Part shown: positions 8,485 through 24,579 of the stretch, piece by piece
How positions within the stretch are numbered: position 1 is the first letter of the stretch
Layout: each line of letters opens with the position of its first letter
DNA from: Actinomyces ruminis
Lineage (GTDB): Bacteria > Actinomycetota > Actinomycetes > Actinomycetales > Actinomycetaceae
DNA length: 64,000 bases
Direction of reading: 5' to 3'
Assembly: GCF_002154335.2 (NCBI RefSeq)
Contig: NZ_MTPX02000068.1
Location: 1 to 64,000, forward strand
Made by a program: the position numbers and the translations under genes
Notes under the pieces: generated by a model
Seen by the model: only the letters and a program-made list of their open reading frames with translations
Told to the model about the DNA's origin: nothing
Database searches by the model: none

Positions 8485-8646
8485 GGTCGGCTCCTCTGCC
8501 GGGCGGCCCGAGTCCGAGTGGCTCAGCACCTGCTCCATTATCCGCCAATGCGCTGTGTTCACCCACGCGTTCGCCGCCACAAACACATGTGTTTTCGCCA
8601 GGACCACAGTGAGCTTTGCACGTGCCCAGCGCCCGCAAAGCTCCAA

Positions 8647-8677
8647 AACTCGTGTATCAGGCAGAACTCGTGTACGC
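8647..8677. repeat. Interspersed repeat, two ~18-bp units
   Basis: AACTCGTGTA occurs at 8647-8656 and again at 8665-8674. The second lies in AGGCAGAACTCGTGTACGC, which closely resembles the units at 53607-53644. The rest of the 342-bp gap at 8485-8826 holds a GTGCCGGTTTCGGCGGGCAG stretch like 7145-7163, and the pyr leader. Confidence 0.6.
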
Positions 8678-8761
8678 AACGTCGGCCCCGGCGTGCCGGT
8701 TTCGGCGGGCAGCGCCCATCCACCGGGCGGACGGCGGCCGCGCCCGCCCTGGGTGCTGCGC

Positions 8762-8767
8762 TAACAT
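8762..8767 (+). promoter_or_regulatory. Candidate -10 of the pyr operon
   Basis: TAACAT lies upstream of the PyrR leader. Transcription would begin a few bases later, just before the hairpin described at 8778-8818. No clear -35 is visible. Confidence 0.4.
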
Positions 8768-8777
8768 CGCCCCGAAC

Positions 8778-8818
8778 GACATCCTTGAAGCCCGTCCAGT
8801 GAGGCGGAGAAGGAGGTC
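8778..8818 (+). promoter_or_regulatory. PyrR-binding leader that sequesters the pyrR ribosome site
   Basis: The loop TCCAGTGAGGC (8795-8805) resembles the conserved PyrR-binding loop of pyr attenuators. Around it GAC-TCCTT-GCC (8778-8792) can pair with GGC-AAGGA-GTC (8803-8818), burying the AAGGAGG Shine-Dalgarno at 8810-8816. This suggests translational repression of pyrR-pyrB by PyrR with uridine nucleotides, rather than a terminator/antiterminator switch. The structure is predicted by eye. Confidence 0.7.
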
Positions 8819-8826
8819 CACGCACC

Positions 8827-9411
8827 GTGGCCGCACCACAGTCCACCGGGAAGCAGATCCTCGGCGCCGCCGAGATCCAACGCTCCCTCGTCCGTATCGC
8901 CCACGAAATCCTCGAGCGCAATCGCGGCAGCCACAACCTGGTGCTCCTCGGCATCCCCTCCGGAGGAGTCCCACTGGCACACCGGCTGGCCGCGGCCCTG
9001 GAAGTCGCTGCCAAGGAGGACGACGACCCCGCGGGCGCCCCGCCGGTCGGCACGCTGGACATCACCATGTACCGCGATGACCTCGGCCGCCACCCCATTC
9101 GCGTACCGAGGCCCACCCGCATCCCGGGGGAGAGCCTCGAGGGCCGCACCGTCATCCTCGTCGACGACGTGCTCTTCTCCGGTCGCACCATCCGCGCCGC
9201 CCTGGACGCCCTGGGTGCCATCGGCCGCGCCGACGCCGTGCAGCTGGCCGTCCTGATTGACCGTGGCCACCGCGAGCTGCCCATCCGGGCCGACTACGTG
9301 GGCAAGAACCTGCCCACCTCCCGCTCGGAGAAGATCGTCGTGGCCCTGACCGAGCTCGGCGCCGCCGCCGACGCCGTCACCATCGTCGACGCGGAGGAGG
9401 CCGCCCGATGA
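8827..9411 (+). CDS. pyrR: Bifunctional pyr operon regulator/uracil phosphoribosyltransferase
   Basis: 194 residues, type I phosphoribosyltransferase fold. The PRPP-binding motif [12 protein letters not shown] is at residues 109-120. PyrR binds UMP/UTP and the pyr leader RNA and has weak uracil phosphoribosyltransferase activity. It is the first gene of the pyr operon; its stop overlaps the pyrB start (ATGA at 9408-9411). The GTG start 10 bp after AAGGAGG fits the leader described at 8778-8818. The frame is intact. Confidence 0.95.
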   Translation: MAAPQSTGKQILGAAEIQRSLVRIAHEILERNRGSHNLVLLGIPSGGVPLAHRLAAALEVAAKEDDDPAGAPPVGTLDITMYRDDLGRHPIRVPRPTRIPGESLEGRTVILVDDVLFSGRTIRAALDALGAIGRADAVQLAVLIDRGHRELPIRADYVGKNLPTSRSEKIVVALTELGAAADAVTIVDAEEAAR

Positions 9412-10412
9412 AGCACCTGCTGTCCGCCAAGGACCTGACCCACAACGAGGCGGTGATGGTGCTGGACACCGCCGAGGCCATGGCCGCCACCCAGCGCCAC
9501 GCCGTCAAGAAACTCCCCACCCTGCGCGGCAAGACCGTGGTGAACCTCTTCTTCGAAGACTCCACCCGCACCCGCCTGTCCTTCGAGGCCGCCGCCAAGC
9601 GGCTGAGCGCGGACGTCATCAACTTCTCCGCCAAGGGCTCCTCCGTCTCCAAGGGGGAGTCCCTGAAGGACACCGCCCAAACGATCATGGCCATGGGCGC
9701 CGACGCCGTGGTCGTGCGCCACTCCGCCTGCGGTGCCGCCCACCTGCTCGCGCACGCCGGCTGGATCAACGTGCCGGTCCTCAACGCTGGCGACGGCACC
9801 CACCAGCACCCCACGCAGGCGCTGCTGGACGCCATGACCCTGCGCCGCTGGTACGTCCCCGGCGGCCCCGCCTCCGGCTCCGCACGCGCCGGCGACGGCA
9901 GCCCCGCCCCCCAGGGCCGCGACCTGGACGGCGCCCGCGTGATTATCGTCGGTGACGTGCTCCACTCCCGGGTCGCCCGCTCCAACGTCGACCTGCTCAC
10001 CACCCTGGGCGCGCACGTCACCCTGGTCGCCCCGCCCACCCTGCTGCCGGTGGGCATGGACGACTGGCCCTGCGAGGTCTGCTACGACTTCGACGCCGCC
10101 ATCGCCGCCGTCGAGCCCGATGCCGTGATGATGCTGCGGGTGCAGCGCGAACGCATGAGCGCCGCCGGCGGCGGCTACTTCCCCAGCCCCGGGGAGTACT
10201 CCCGCGGCTACGGTCTCGGGGCCGTGCGCCGCACCGCCATGCCCGCCCATGCCATCGTCATGCACCCCGGCCCCATGAACCGCGGCCTGGAGATCACCGC
10301 CGACGCCGCCGACGACCCGCGCTCCCGCGTGGTCGAGCAGGTCGGCAACGGCGTCTCCGTGCGCATGGCCGCCCTCTACCTGCTCCTCGCCGACGAAGGG
10401 AACCAGCTGTGA
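9408..10412 (+). CDS. pyrB: Aspartate carbamoyltransferase catalytic chain
   Basis: 334 residues. The carbamoyl-phosphate motif STRTRL is at residues 52-57 and HPTQALLD marks the hinge region. It catalyses carbamoyl phosphate + aspartate to carbamoyl aspartate, the committed step of pyrimidine synthesis. No regulatory-chain gene (pyrI) is near, as expected for actinobacteria. It overlaps pyrR upstream and pyrC downstream (GTGA at 10409-10412). The frame is intact. Confidence 0.96.
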   Translation: MKHLLSAKDLTHNEAVMVLDTAEAMAATQRHAVKKLPTLRGKTVVNLFFEDSTRTRLSFEAAAKRLSADVINFSAKGSSVSKGESLKDTAQTIMAMGADAVVVRHSACGAAHLLAHAGWINVPVLNAGDGTHQHPTQALLDAMTLRRWYVPGGPASGSARAGDGSPAPQGRDLDGARVIIVGDVLHSRVARSNVDLLTTLGAHVTLVAPPTLLPVGMDDWPCEVCYDFDAAIAAVEPDAVMMLRVQRERMSAAGGGYFPSPGEYSRGYGLGAVRRTAMPAHAIVMHPGPMNRGLEITADAADDPRSRVVEQVGNGVSVRMAALYLLLADEGNQL

Positions 10413-11732
10413 CCGCCCACCTCCTGCCCGGGGTCCGCCCCTACGGCGAGGACCCTGCCGACGTCCTGGTCATCGACCGAACCGTTGCCGCCATCGGCCC
10501 CGACGCCGCCGCCCAGGCCCCCGCCGACGTCACCCGCCACGACGACCTGACCGGCCTGGTACTGCTGCCCGGCCTCGTGGACATCCACACCCACCTGCGC
10601 CAGCCCGGCGGCGAGAGCGCCGAGACCGTATACACCGGCACCCGCGCCGCCGCCGTCGGCGGCTACACGGCCGTGTTCGCCATGGCCAACACCACCCCCG
10701 TGCAGGACAACGCCGGCGTGGTCGAGCAGGTGCTGCGCCTGGCAATGAGGCCGGCTGGGTGGATGTGCATCCCGTCGGCGCGGTCTCCGAGGGCCTTAAG
10801 GGCGAGCACCTGTCCCAGATGGGTGCCATGGCGCACAGCGCCGCCCGGGTGCGCGTCTTCTCCGACGACGGGCACTGCGTGTCCGACCCCGTGCTCATGC
10901 GCCGCGCCCTGGAGTACGTCAAGGCCTTCGACGGCGTCGTCGCCCAGCACTCCCAAGACCCCCGCCTGACAGAGGCTCCCAGATGCACGAGGGACGTGTC
11001 TCCGCCGAGCTCGGCCTGGCCGGCTGGCCCGCCGTCGCCGAGGAGTCCATCATCGCCCGCGACGTCCTGCTGGCGGGGCACGTAGGGTCCCGCCTGCACG
11101 TGTGTCACCTGTCCACCGCCGGCAGCGTGGAGATCATCCGCTGGGCCAAGGCCCGCGGCATCGACGTCACCGCCGAGGCCACCCCCCACCACCTGCTGCT
11201 GACCGATGAGAAGGCCCGCACCTACTCGCCCCTGTACAAGGTCAACCCGCCGCTGCGCACCGCCGCCGACGTGGAGGCGGTACGCCAGGCGCTGGCCGAC
11301 GGCACCATCGACGTCGTCGGCACCGATCACGCCCCCCACCCGCGCGAGTCCAAGGACTGCGAGTGGCAGGCCGGCGCCTTCGGCATGACCGGTCTGGAGA
11401 CCGCCCTGCCTATCATCATCGCCACCATGGTCGAGCCCGGACGCATGACCTGGCGGGACGTGGCCCGCGTGCTGTCCGAAACGCCTGCCCGCATCGGTCG
11501 GCTGAGCGACCAGGGTCGGCCGCTGGCCGTCGGTGAGAGTGCCAACCTCACGGTGGTCGACCCCGACGTGCGCCGGGTGGTCGACCCGGATTCCCAGTGG
11601 ACCCGCTCCACCAACACCCCCTACGCCGGCATGGAGCTGCCCGGTCAGGTCAGGGCCACCTTCCTTCACGGCCGCCCGACCGTTCTGGCCGGCCGGCCCA
11701 TCGAGCAGACCGAACAGAAGGAGCACGCATGA
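10409..11732 (+). CDS. pyrC: Dihydroorotase (two frame breaks)
   Basis: Class I dihydroorotase, about 441 residues once two missing bases are restored, near 10744 (CTG-GCAAT for LGN) and 10975 (GAGG-CTCC). Metal ligands are visible in [10 protein letters not shown] (residues 58-67) and in [11 protein letters not shown] and [12 protein letters not shown] further on. It cyclises carbamoyl aspartate to dihydroorotate. It lies between pyrB and carA, overlapping both. The breaks are most likely sequence errors because the protein on both sides is well conserved. Confidence 0.93.
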
Positions 11733-13049
11733 GCGCCCCCACCCCCGCGACCCCGGCAGCGTACGGCGGCTTCGCCAGCCCCGCACTACCCGCCGGCGCC
11801 CCGGTCGAGCGCACCCCGGCACTGCTGGTCCTGGAGGACGGTTTCACCCTGGTGGGCCGTTCCTACGGCGCCACCGGCTCCACCGTCGCCGAGATCGTCT
11901 TCAACACCGGCATGACCGGCTACCAGGAGACCCTCACCGACCCCTCCTACCACCGGCAGATCGTGGTGATGACCTCCCCACACATCGGCAACACGGGCGT
12001 CAACGACGAGGACGGCGAGTCCGACCGCATCTGGGTGGCCGGCTTCGTGGTGCGCGATCCCGCCCGCCGCGCCTCCTCCTGGCGGGCCAAACGTGAGCTG
12101 GAGTCCGAACTGGTCACCCACGGGGTGGTCGGCATCTGCGACATCGACACCCGGGCCCTGACCCGCCACCTGCGCGAGCGGGGCGCCATGCGCGCCGGCA
12201 TCTTCTCCGGGGAAGCCCTGCCCGCCGACGTCGCCGAGCACCCCCGCTCCGCCCCCTCCGAGGCGGCGCTGGAGACCTGTCTCGACGCCGTGCGCGCCGC
12301 CCCGGCCATGGCCGGCCAGGCGCTCGCCGCCGAGGTGACCACCACCGAGGCCTACGTGGTGGAGCCCAGCGGCCAGTTCACCGGTCAGGAGCCGGTCGCC
12401 GTCGTCGCCGCCATCGACCTGGGCATCAAGGCCCGCACCCCCTGGCAGCTGGCCGAGCGGGGTGTGCGCGTGCATGTGCTGCCGCAGTCCACCACCCTGG
12501 AACAGATCCGCGCCCTGCACCCCGACGGCGTCTTCTTCTCCAACGGCCCGGGCGACCCGGGCACCGCCGACGCCGAGGTGGCCCTACTGCGCGGCGTCCT
12601 GGATGAGCGCATCCCCTTCTTCGGCATCTGCTGGGCAACCAGATCTTCGGCCGGGCGCTCGGTTACGGCACCTACAAGCTCGGCTACGGGCATCGCGGCG
12701 TCAACCAGCCGGTCCTGGACCGGGCCACCGGCCGGGTGGAGATCACCTCCCACAACCACGGCTTCGCCGTCGACGCCCCCACCGACGGTCCCTCCACCGC
12801 ACCCTTCGACTCCGGTCGCTACGGGCGCGTGGAGGTCAGCTACATCGACCTCAACGACGGCGTGGTCGAGGGCCTGCGCGCCCTGGACCTGCCCGCCTTC
12901 TCCGTCCAGTTCCATCCCGAGGCCGCCGCCGGCCCCCATGACGGCGAGCACCTGTTCGACCGCTTCATCCGCATGATGCATGAGCACCGGGTCGCCACAG
13001 CCGGAACCACCGCCCCCGTCACCAACACCGACACCGAGGAGAACGCCTG

Positions 13050-13050
<1 letters not shown>
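11729..13050 (+). CDS. carA: Carbamoyl-phosphate synthase small subunit (one frame break)
   Basis: About 440 residues after restoring one base near 12634 (ATCTGC-TGGGC for GICLGN). The N-terminal CarA domain is followed by a class I glutamine amidotransferase with the nucleophile elbow GICLGNQ and the His-Glu pair in QFHPEAAAG. It supplies ammonia from glutamine to CarB. The start ATG overlaps the pyrC stop, and its own stop overlaps the carB start (TGATG). Confidence 0.94.
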
Positions 13051-16369
<3,319 letters not shown>

Positions 16370-16373
<4 letters not shown>

Positions 16374-17260
16374 GCTCGCAGGCTTCCGCCGTCGACGCCG
16401 CCGCAGGAACGCGGTCCTTCGGCGTGCGGCTGGCCGCCGCCATGGCGACCCACGGCCCGCTGTGCGTGGGCATCGATCCGCATGCCGTCCTGCTGGAGGC
16501 CTGGGGCCTGCCGGACACGCCCGCCGGACTGCGGGACTTCTCCCTGCGCGTGGTGGAGGCCCTGGGCGGTCGGGTCGCGGCCGTCAAGCCGCAGTCGGCC
16601 TTCTTCGAGCGGCACGGCGCGGCGGGCATCGCCGTCCTGGAGGAGGTGCTCACCGCTCTGCGGCAGTCCGGCACGCTCACCATCCTGGACGTCAAGCGCG
16701 GCGACATCGGCTCCACCATGGCCGGGTACGCCCAGGCCTACCTGGCCGCCGACGCCCCACTGGCCGCCGACGCCATCACCGTCTCCCCATACCTGGGGTA
16801 CGGCTCGCTGACGCCCGCCCTCCAGGCGGCCGCGGCGACCGGGCGGGGCGTGTTCGTGCTGGCGCTGACCTCCAACCCGGAGGGTGCGGCCGTGCAGCAT
16901 GCCCGCACCGCCTCCGGGCGGCGGTAGCCGCCGAGGTGGTCGCCGGGGCGGCCGCTCCAACGCCGCCGCCCGCGCCGCCGGTGAGCTCGGCAGCGTGGGC
17001 CTGGTGGTCGGCGCCACCGTCGGCGACGCCGTACGCGAGCTGGACCTGGACCTGCTGGCCGCCAACGGGCCGCTGCTGGCCCCCGGCGTGGGAGCGCAGG
17101 GCGCCGGCGCAGCCGAGTTGCAGGCGGTCTTCGGGCCCGCCCGCGCCACGTGCTGGCGTCGTCTTCCCGCGGCGTGCTGGGTGCCGGACCCGATCCCGCG
17201 CAGCTGCGACGGGCCGCCACCCGGTCCGCCGCCGCGGCCGCGACCGCGCTGCGCGCGTGA
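16370..17260 (+). CDS. pyrF: Orotidine 5'-phosphate decarboxylase, type 2 (three frame breaks)
   Basis: About 297 residues. The catalytic signature [12 protein letters not shown] lies near residue 106 and CVGIDPH near residue 29. The length and the C-terminal extension mark the type 2 form usual in actinobacteria. It converts OMP to UMP. Bases are missing near 16922, 16953 and 17147 (CGG-CGG, GC-TCC, GCC-AC). It is the last pyr gene; gmk follows after 28 bp. pyrD and pyrE are not in this window. Confidence 0.9.
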
Positions 17261-17288
17261 GCGGCGCGGAAGGAGGCATGATTTGCCC

Positions 17289-17863
17289 ATGACCGCAGCC
17301 CAGGTGCCGCCCGCCCGGCTCACCGTGATCGCCGGGCCGACCGCCGTGGGGAAGGGCACGCTCGTCGCCGAGTTGCGACGCCGCCACCCCGACCTGTTCG
17401 TGTCGGTGTCCGCCACCACGCGCGCCCCCCGCCCGGGCGAGCGCGACGGCGTGCACTATCACTTCGTCTCCGACGCCGAGTTCGACCGCCTGGTGGCGGC
17501 CGGCGAAATGCTGGAATGGGCGCTGGTGCACGGCACCCACCGCTACGGCACCCCCCGCCGGCCGGTGCAGGAGCAGCTCGACGCGGGCCGCCCCGCCCTG
17601 TTGGAGATCGACCTGGCCGGCGCCCGGCAGGTGCGCGCTCCATGCCGCAGGCGCAGCTGATCTTCATCGCTCCGCCCAGCTGGGAGGAGTTGGTGTCCCG
17701 CCTGGCCGGGCGCGGCACCGAGGATCCGGCCGAACGCGCTCGCCGCCTGGAAACCGCGCGGGTGGAACTGGCCGCCGCCGACGAGTTCGACCGCATCATC
17801 GTCAACGACACCGTGGCACGTGCCACGGACGAGCTGGAGGATGTGCTCGGACTGAGCCGTTAG
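17289..17863 (+). CDS. gmk: Guanylate kinase (one frame break)
   Basis: About 191 residues with one base missing near 17640 (GC-TCC). The P-loop reads [10 protein letters not shown] (residues 15-24) instead of the common GPSGVGKGT. The GMP-binding part [11 protein letters not shown] and the lid region [17 protein letters not shown] are clear. It phosphorylates GMP to GDP. It lies between pyrF and rpoZ; gmk-rpoZ-coaBC is a common actinobacterial order. Confidence 0.93.
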
Positions 17864-17959
17864 ACTAGGGTGCTTGCGGTGCGGCGATGCGTCGGGGGCG
17901 TGAGCACCCGGCCGGATACGCACCCGAACCGGTACCAGAACACATTGGGAGACAAGCAC

Positions 17960-18361
17960 ATGCTCGGAACCTCTGCCGACCCCGAGGGAATCACCAACCC
18001 TCCCATTGACGACCTCCTGGAGAAGGTCGACTCCAAGTACGGGCTGGTGGTGGAGGCCGCCAAGCGCGCGCGGCAGATCAACAGCTACAACCAGCAGCTC
18101 GAGGACAACCAGTTCGACTACTTCGGCCCGCTGGTAGAGGCCGACAACGAGGAGAAGGCCCTGAGCATCGCCCTGCGCGAGGTCGCCGAGGACAAGCTCC
18201 AGGTCATCTCCGGGGATGAGGCCCGCGCCCGGCGCGCCGAGGCCGAGGCGGCTCGCCGTGCCGCCGAGGAGGACATGTTCTCCGACATCTCGCTGGATGC
18301 ACCGATCGACCTGGGCGGATCGGACGAGCCCGGCACCGGCCTGGACGACATCCAGTTCTGA
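17960..18361 (+). CDS. rpoZ: RNA polymerase omega subunit
   Basis: 133 residues. The conserved omega core [20 protein letters not shown] is followed by [11 protein letters not shown], with a long acidic C-terminal tail ([16 protein letters not shown]) of the actinobacterial type. It is an assembly and stability subunit of RNA polymerase. A GGGAGA ribosome site precedes ATG 17960. The frame is intact. Confidence 0.95.
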   Translation: MLGTSADPEGITNPPIDDLLEKVDSKYGLVVEAAKRARQINSYNQQLEDNQFDYFGPLVEADNEEKALSIALREVAEDKLQVISGDEARARRAEAEAARRAAEEDMFSDISLDAPIDLGGSDEPGTGLDDIQF

Positions 18362-18382
18362 CGCCGCCCGTCACCGATCATC

Positions 18383-19711
18383 GTGAACCCGCAGACCACT
18401 CGCGCCCGGGACGCATATGCGCCCCGGGCGCGGCGCGTCGTCGTGGGCGTGTCCGGCTCAATCGCCGCCTACAAGGCCCCGTCCATCATCAGGCTGCTGC
18501 GCGCGGCCGGACACGAGGTGCGCACGGTGCCGACGGCGGCCGCGCTGCGCTTCATCGGTGCCCCGGCGCTGGCCGCGGTCACCGGCGCGCCGGTGCAGTC
18601 CGGGGTATTCGATGACGCCGCCGCCGTCGCACACGTGCAGATGGGGGAGTGGGCGGAATTGGTGCTGGTGGCCCCCGCCTCCGCAGACCTGCTGGCCCGG
18701 GCCGCGACCGGGCGGGCCGATGACCTGCTCACCGCCACCCTGCTGACCACCACCGCCCCGGTGGTGATGGCACCGGCCATGCACACCCAAATGTGGAACC
18801 ACCCGGCCACCCGCCACAACGTGGACACCCTGCGTCGGCGGGGCGTGACCATCATCGACCCCGACGCGGGCCCACTGACCGGCACCGGCCACGGGGCCGG
18901 ACGGCTGCCCGAGCCCGAGCAAATCGTCGCCCGCGCCCTGGACGTGCTCGAAGCCGCCCACACCCCCGCGGCCCCCGCTCCGGATGCTCTGGCCGGACGG
19001 CACCTGGTCGTATCCGCCGGCGGCACCCGTGAGCCCTTGGACCGGTACGCTACCTGGCAACCGCTCCTCCGGCCGACAGGGCTGTGCGATCGCGACCGCC
19101 GCGGCCGCCCGCGGCGCCCGCGTCACGTTGGTGTCGGCGCATGCCGAGCCGGCGGTACTGGCCGAGCTGCCCGCACAGGTTGAGATCGTGCCGGTCACCA
19201 CCGCCATGGAGCTGCGCGACGCGGTGCGCGCCGCCGCCGCGGATGCCGATGCCGTGGTCATGGCTGCCGCCGTCGCCGACTACCGGCCCGCCCAGGTGGC
19301 CCACACCAAGCTTAAGAAGCACGCGCTGAGCCCCTCCGGGGGCGAGGGCGAGCCACCGCGCCAGGCGGGGCCCGTCATCCAGTTGGTGGAGAACCCCGAC
19401 ATTCTGGCCGGCCTGGTCACCGACCCCCCGCGCCAGGACGGCGGGCGCACCCTGGTGGTGGCTTCGCCGCCGAGACCGGGGACGCCGACGGCGATGTGCT
19501 GGCGCACGGCGCCGCCAAGGCCCGCCGCAAGCGCGCCGACCTGCTGGCCGTTAACGCCGTCGGCACCGACCGGGGCTTTGGCGACGTGCCCAACGCCGTC
19601 GTCGTCCTGGACGCGGACGGCGCGGAGGTCGCCCGCGCACACGGAACCAAGCAGGAGGTCGGCGAGGCACTGGTGGAGTTGATCGCGGCCCGCCTGACCG
19701 CCTCCGACTGA
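18383..19711 (+). CDS. coaBC: Phosphopantothenoylcysteine decarboxylase/phosphopantothenate-cysteine ligase (three frame breaks)
   Basis: About 443 residues. The N-terminal flavoprotein CoaC part shows GVSGSIAAYKAPSI and the active-site stretch APAMHTQMWNHPAT. The C-terminal CoaB part has TREPLDPVRYLGNRSSG and KLKK. Bases are missing near 19041 (GAC-CGG), 19056 (CTG-GCAAC) and 19461 (GTG-GCTTC). It performs two steps of coenzyme A synthesis. It begins with GTG 22 bp after rpoZ. Confidence 0.93.
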
Positions 19712-19824
19712 CCCGGTCGGCCCGGTCACCCCGCCGCCCGGGGCCCGCCGCCGGCGTCTTCTTTCTCACGGCCGTTTCCGCATCCAGGCCCGCCAGTCCG
19801 TTTTAGGCCCCGGTCGCGTGGTCA

Positions 19825-19830
19825 TACGAT
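19825..19830 (+). promoter_or_regulatory. Candidate -10 box for the methyltransferase gene
   Basis: TACGAT lies 62 bp before the chosen start. It would place transcription start downstream of an upstream in-frame ATG at 19829, supporting ATG 19892. Confidence 0.4.
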
Positions 19831-19891
19831 GAGCGGGCGGGGCCCGGCGCGAGGCCCCGCCCTAGCGGTAACGCGCACGGAAGTGACCTGC

Positions 19892-21189
19892 ATGACGAGG
19901 AACGGGACGAGCACCCCGACTGTGGCCGACCTGGTGAAGGCGGTGACCACGCCCCCGCTGCCCCTGCGAATCACCGCCTACGACGGTTCCACCGTCGGCC
20001 CACGCGACGCCACCGTGGAGTTGCACGTCAAGTCGCCGCGCGCCCTGATCTACATCGCCACCGCCCCGGGGGAGCTCGGTCTGGCCCGCGCCTACATCAC
20101 CGGTGAGCTGCTCGCGCCCGGCATCGAGCCGGGCAACCCCTACGCCGCCTTCGACAGCCTGCAGGCCTGCAAGCACCACCTGCGCCGCCCCACCCCGGCG
20201 GGCATGCGCGCCATTTCTCGTCTACTGCGCCGCGCGGGACTGCACCGCCCCGAGGTGCCTCAGATCGAGACTCCGCCGGCCTGGCGCCGCGCCCTGGCGG
20301 GCGTGCGCCCACACACCGAGACGGCGGATAAGGAGACGGTCACTTCCCACTACGACCGCTCCAACCGGTTCTACTCGCTGGTGCTGGGGCCGTCCATGAC
20401 CTACACCTGCGCCCTGTTCGACTCCCCGGGCACGCCTCTGGAGGACGCGCAGCGCCGCAAGATCAACCTGGTGCTGGACAAGCTGGACCTGGCTCCCGGG
20501 CAGCGACTGCTGGACATTGGGTGCGGCTGGGGATCGGTGCTCGTCGCCGCCGCCCGCCGCGGCATCCGCGCCATCGGCGTGACTCTGTCCGAGCCGCAGG
20601 CCCGCTGGGCCAACGCCTGGCTCGCCCGCGAGGGACTGGCCGACCTGGCACAGGCACGGGTCATGGACTACCGGGAAGTGCCGGAGCGCGACTTCGACGG
20701 TATCTGCTCGCTGGGCATGATGGAGCACGTGGGCGTACACCACTACGACGAGTACTTCCACACCATGTTCGTCCTGCTGCGCCCCGGCGGACGGCTGCTG
20801 AACCACCAGATCACGCGGCGCGACTCCAGCCAACGCAACGGTGCCGGCGCTTCGTGGGCCGCTACATCTTCCCCGACGGGGAGCTCGCCGCCCCCGGGGT
20901 GGTCATGACCCACCTGCACGACGCCGGCCTGGAGATCGTGCACGCGGAGAACCTGCGCCAGCACTACGCCCTGACTCTGGAGCACTGGTGCCGCAACCTG
21001 CAGGCCCACTGGGACGAGGCCGTCGCATCCGGCGGCTCCCAGACCGCCCTCCTGTGGGGACTGTACATGGCCGGCGCCCGCTGGAACTTCGAGCGCAACA
21101 GCATTCAGATCCACCAGTTCCTGGCCATCCGCCCCGGTGAGGACGCCGACGGCCACTGGTATCCTCTGCGTCCCTGGTGGGACGCCTGA
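19892..21189 (+). CDS. Cyclopropane-fatty-acyl-phospholipid synthase family methyltransferase (one frame break)
   Basis: About 432 residues. The SAM-binding motif LDIGCGWG lies near residue 209; before it is the CFA motif [16 protein letters not shown], with SLGMMEHVG and RYIFPDGEL after it. One base is missing near 20853 (GGC-GCTTC). The family transfers a methylene or methyl group from S-adenosylmethionine to unsaturated acyl chains of membrane phospholipids. metK, which makes SAM, follows directly. ATG 19892 was preferred to ATG 19829. Confidence 0.88.
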
Positions 21190-21254
21190 GACGCGCTCAG
21201 CACTCGCCTCATCCACGCCCCCGCACCCACCGACCAGCAAGGACTACAACACAC

Positions 21255-22467
<1,213 letters not shown>

Positions 22468-22491
22468 CGGCGCGGATCGGGGGAGGAGGCC

Positions 22492-24569
22492 ATGGGCGAC
22501 GCCGTCACCGCGGGCGCGCCCGCACAGGGCGTGCTCCTGGACGCCCCCACCACCGCCACCCGCCGGGTGGCCGGTGCCGGTGTGTCTGCGCCGGTCGCAC
22601 GCGTCTTGCTGGAGACCGCGGTTCCCCACTTGGACCGGCTATTCGACTACCTGGTTCCCCCCGAGCTGGATGTGGCCGCCGCCGTTGGAACTCGCGTCGT
22701 GGTCCGTTTCGGAGGCCAGGACCTGCACGGTTGGGTCTGGGAGCGCGCCGACACCACCACCCACCCCGGCAGGCTGGCCCCAATCCGCCGCGTGGTCTCC
22801 GACCTGCCGGTGCTCAACCCAGAAACCATGCGCCTGGTCGAGGCGGTGGCCGCCCGCACCGCCGGGGTGCGTTCGGACGTGATCCGGCTGGCGGTGCCCG
22901 CCCGGCACGCCACCACCGAACGGGACGAGCGTGACCGTCCCGCACCGGCCGCCCCCCCGTTGGTCGCCGCCCCCGGCGGACGCCTGGGCGGCATACGCCG
23001 GCGGGCCCGCGTTCTTGCAGCGCTTGGCCGCCGGGCAGGCCCCCCGCGTCGTGTGGACCGCCCTACCGGGGCGTCCCGGCTTGGTGGCCAGCTGGACCCG
23101 ACTGGTGGCCGACGCCGCCCGCGCCACCCTCGCCGGGGACCGCAGCGTGCTGGTGATCGTCGCGACCACCGAGCGGGCGGAGGCGGTGGCCGCCGCGCTC
23201 ACCGATGCCCTCGACGGGGAGGCGGTGGTGACCCTGTCCGCCGAGCACGGACCCGCCCGCCGCTACCGCGCCTTCCTGCGCGCCCTGACCGGCCGGGCCC
23301 GGGTGGTGGTGGCACCCGCGGCGCCGCCTTCGCCCCGGTGCACAACCCCGGCCTGGCCGTCATCTGGGACGACGGCGACGATCGGCTCGATGAGCCGCGC
23401 GCCCCTACATTCACGCCCGCACGGTACTGGCCCTGCGCTCGGGCCTGTCCGGCGCCGGCCTGCTGATCGCCGGCTACACCCGATCGGTGGAGGCCCAGGC
23501 CTACATCGAGCAGGGCTGGGCCACCGACCTGCACGCGCCCCGGGAGACCATGCGCGCCGCCGTCGCCCGCGTGCAGGTGCCCGGCACTCCCGAATTGGAG
23601 GCGGAGGGCCCCTCCGGCGCGGCCCGCATCCCCTCGCTCGCACACCGCGCGCTGCGCGAGGCGCTGCAACACGGCCCCGCCCTGGTGCAGGTGCCGCGTG
23701 GCGGATACGCCCCCCTGGTGGCGTGCGCCCGCTGCCGCGCCGTGGCCCGCTGCCCGGTGTGCTCCGGCCCCCTGGCCCTGGGCCGCGACGGAGCCGTCAC
23801 CTGCCGCTGGTGCGGGCGAAACACCGCCAATTGGAGCTGCCCGGAGTGCGGCCACACGCGCCTGCGCATGGTGCAGGTGGGCACCACCCGGACCGCCGAG
23901 GAGCTGGGACGCGCCTTTCCGGGCGTGCCGGTGGTTGCTTCCGGGGCGCGGGAGGACCACGGCGTGATCGCCGGCGTCGATGCCCGCCCACGCCTGGTGA
24001 TCGCCACCCCCGGCGCCGAGCCGGTGGCCGACGGCGGTTACTGGGCGGTGCTGCTGCTGGACGGGGCCGCCCTGTCTTCCCGGCCCGATCTCGGCGCCGC
24101 CAGCGAGGCCATGCGCCAGTGGACCAACGCGGCGGTGCTGGCTCACCCCGACGCGCCCATTGTGCTGCTGGGGCGCCCGCACCCGGTGGCCGCGCAGGCC
24201 CTGGTGCGCTGGGACCACGCGGGATTCGCCCGCCGCGAGCTGGCCGAGCGCGCCCAGCTGCACCTGCCGCCCGCCTGGCGGGCGGCCCGCCTGGACGGGC
24301 CGCGCCTGCGCCTGGAGGACCTGTTCGAACAGGCCCGTGCGGCCGGCTTCGAGGTCCTCGGCCCGGTCGCCACCCCTCAGCACGGTGGTTCCGCGGTCCC
24401 CGGGGCGGCCGTGCCCGGCGCCCAGCCGCCGAGTATGCGGGGACTGATCCGCGCCCCCTTGACGCGCGGCCGCGAGCTGGCCGCCTTCCTGCAGCTACAG
24501 GTGCGGGAGGCCTCCGTGCATCGCGAGGAGCCGGTGCGCGTCGAACTCGACCCCACCGTCCTGTGGTAG
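22492..24569 (+). CDS. priA: PriA-like primosomal protein N' without helicase core (four missing bases)
   Basis: About 693 residues. The N-terminal 3'-DNA-binding domain is present (LETAVPHLDRLFDYLVP). The zinc region has four CxxC-type pairs (CARCRAVARCPVC, then CRWCG and CPECGHTRLRM). The ATPase motifs are degenerate: no Walker A glycine-lysine-threonine in TALPGRPGLVAS, and IWDDGDD where helicases have DEAH. This is the known actinobacterial form, probably acting in replication restart without helicase activity. Missing bases: two in a C-run near 22945, one near 23309, one near 23413. Confidence 0.85.
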
Positions 24570-24579
24570 GCAGAAGACC

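Noticed and set aside
19829-19891. Upstream ATG start for the cyclopropane-synthase-like gene
   Set aside because: It overlaps a TACGAT promoter box, the extra residues are unlike the family, and ATG 19892 is better placed.
21190-21254. SAM riboswitch before metK
   Set aside because: The 65-bp gap is C-rich and unstructured by eye, with only an AAGGA ribosome site; none of the conserved SAM-I or SAM-II segments is present.
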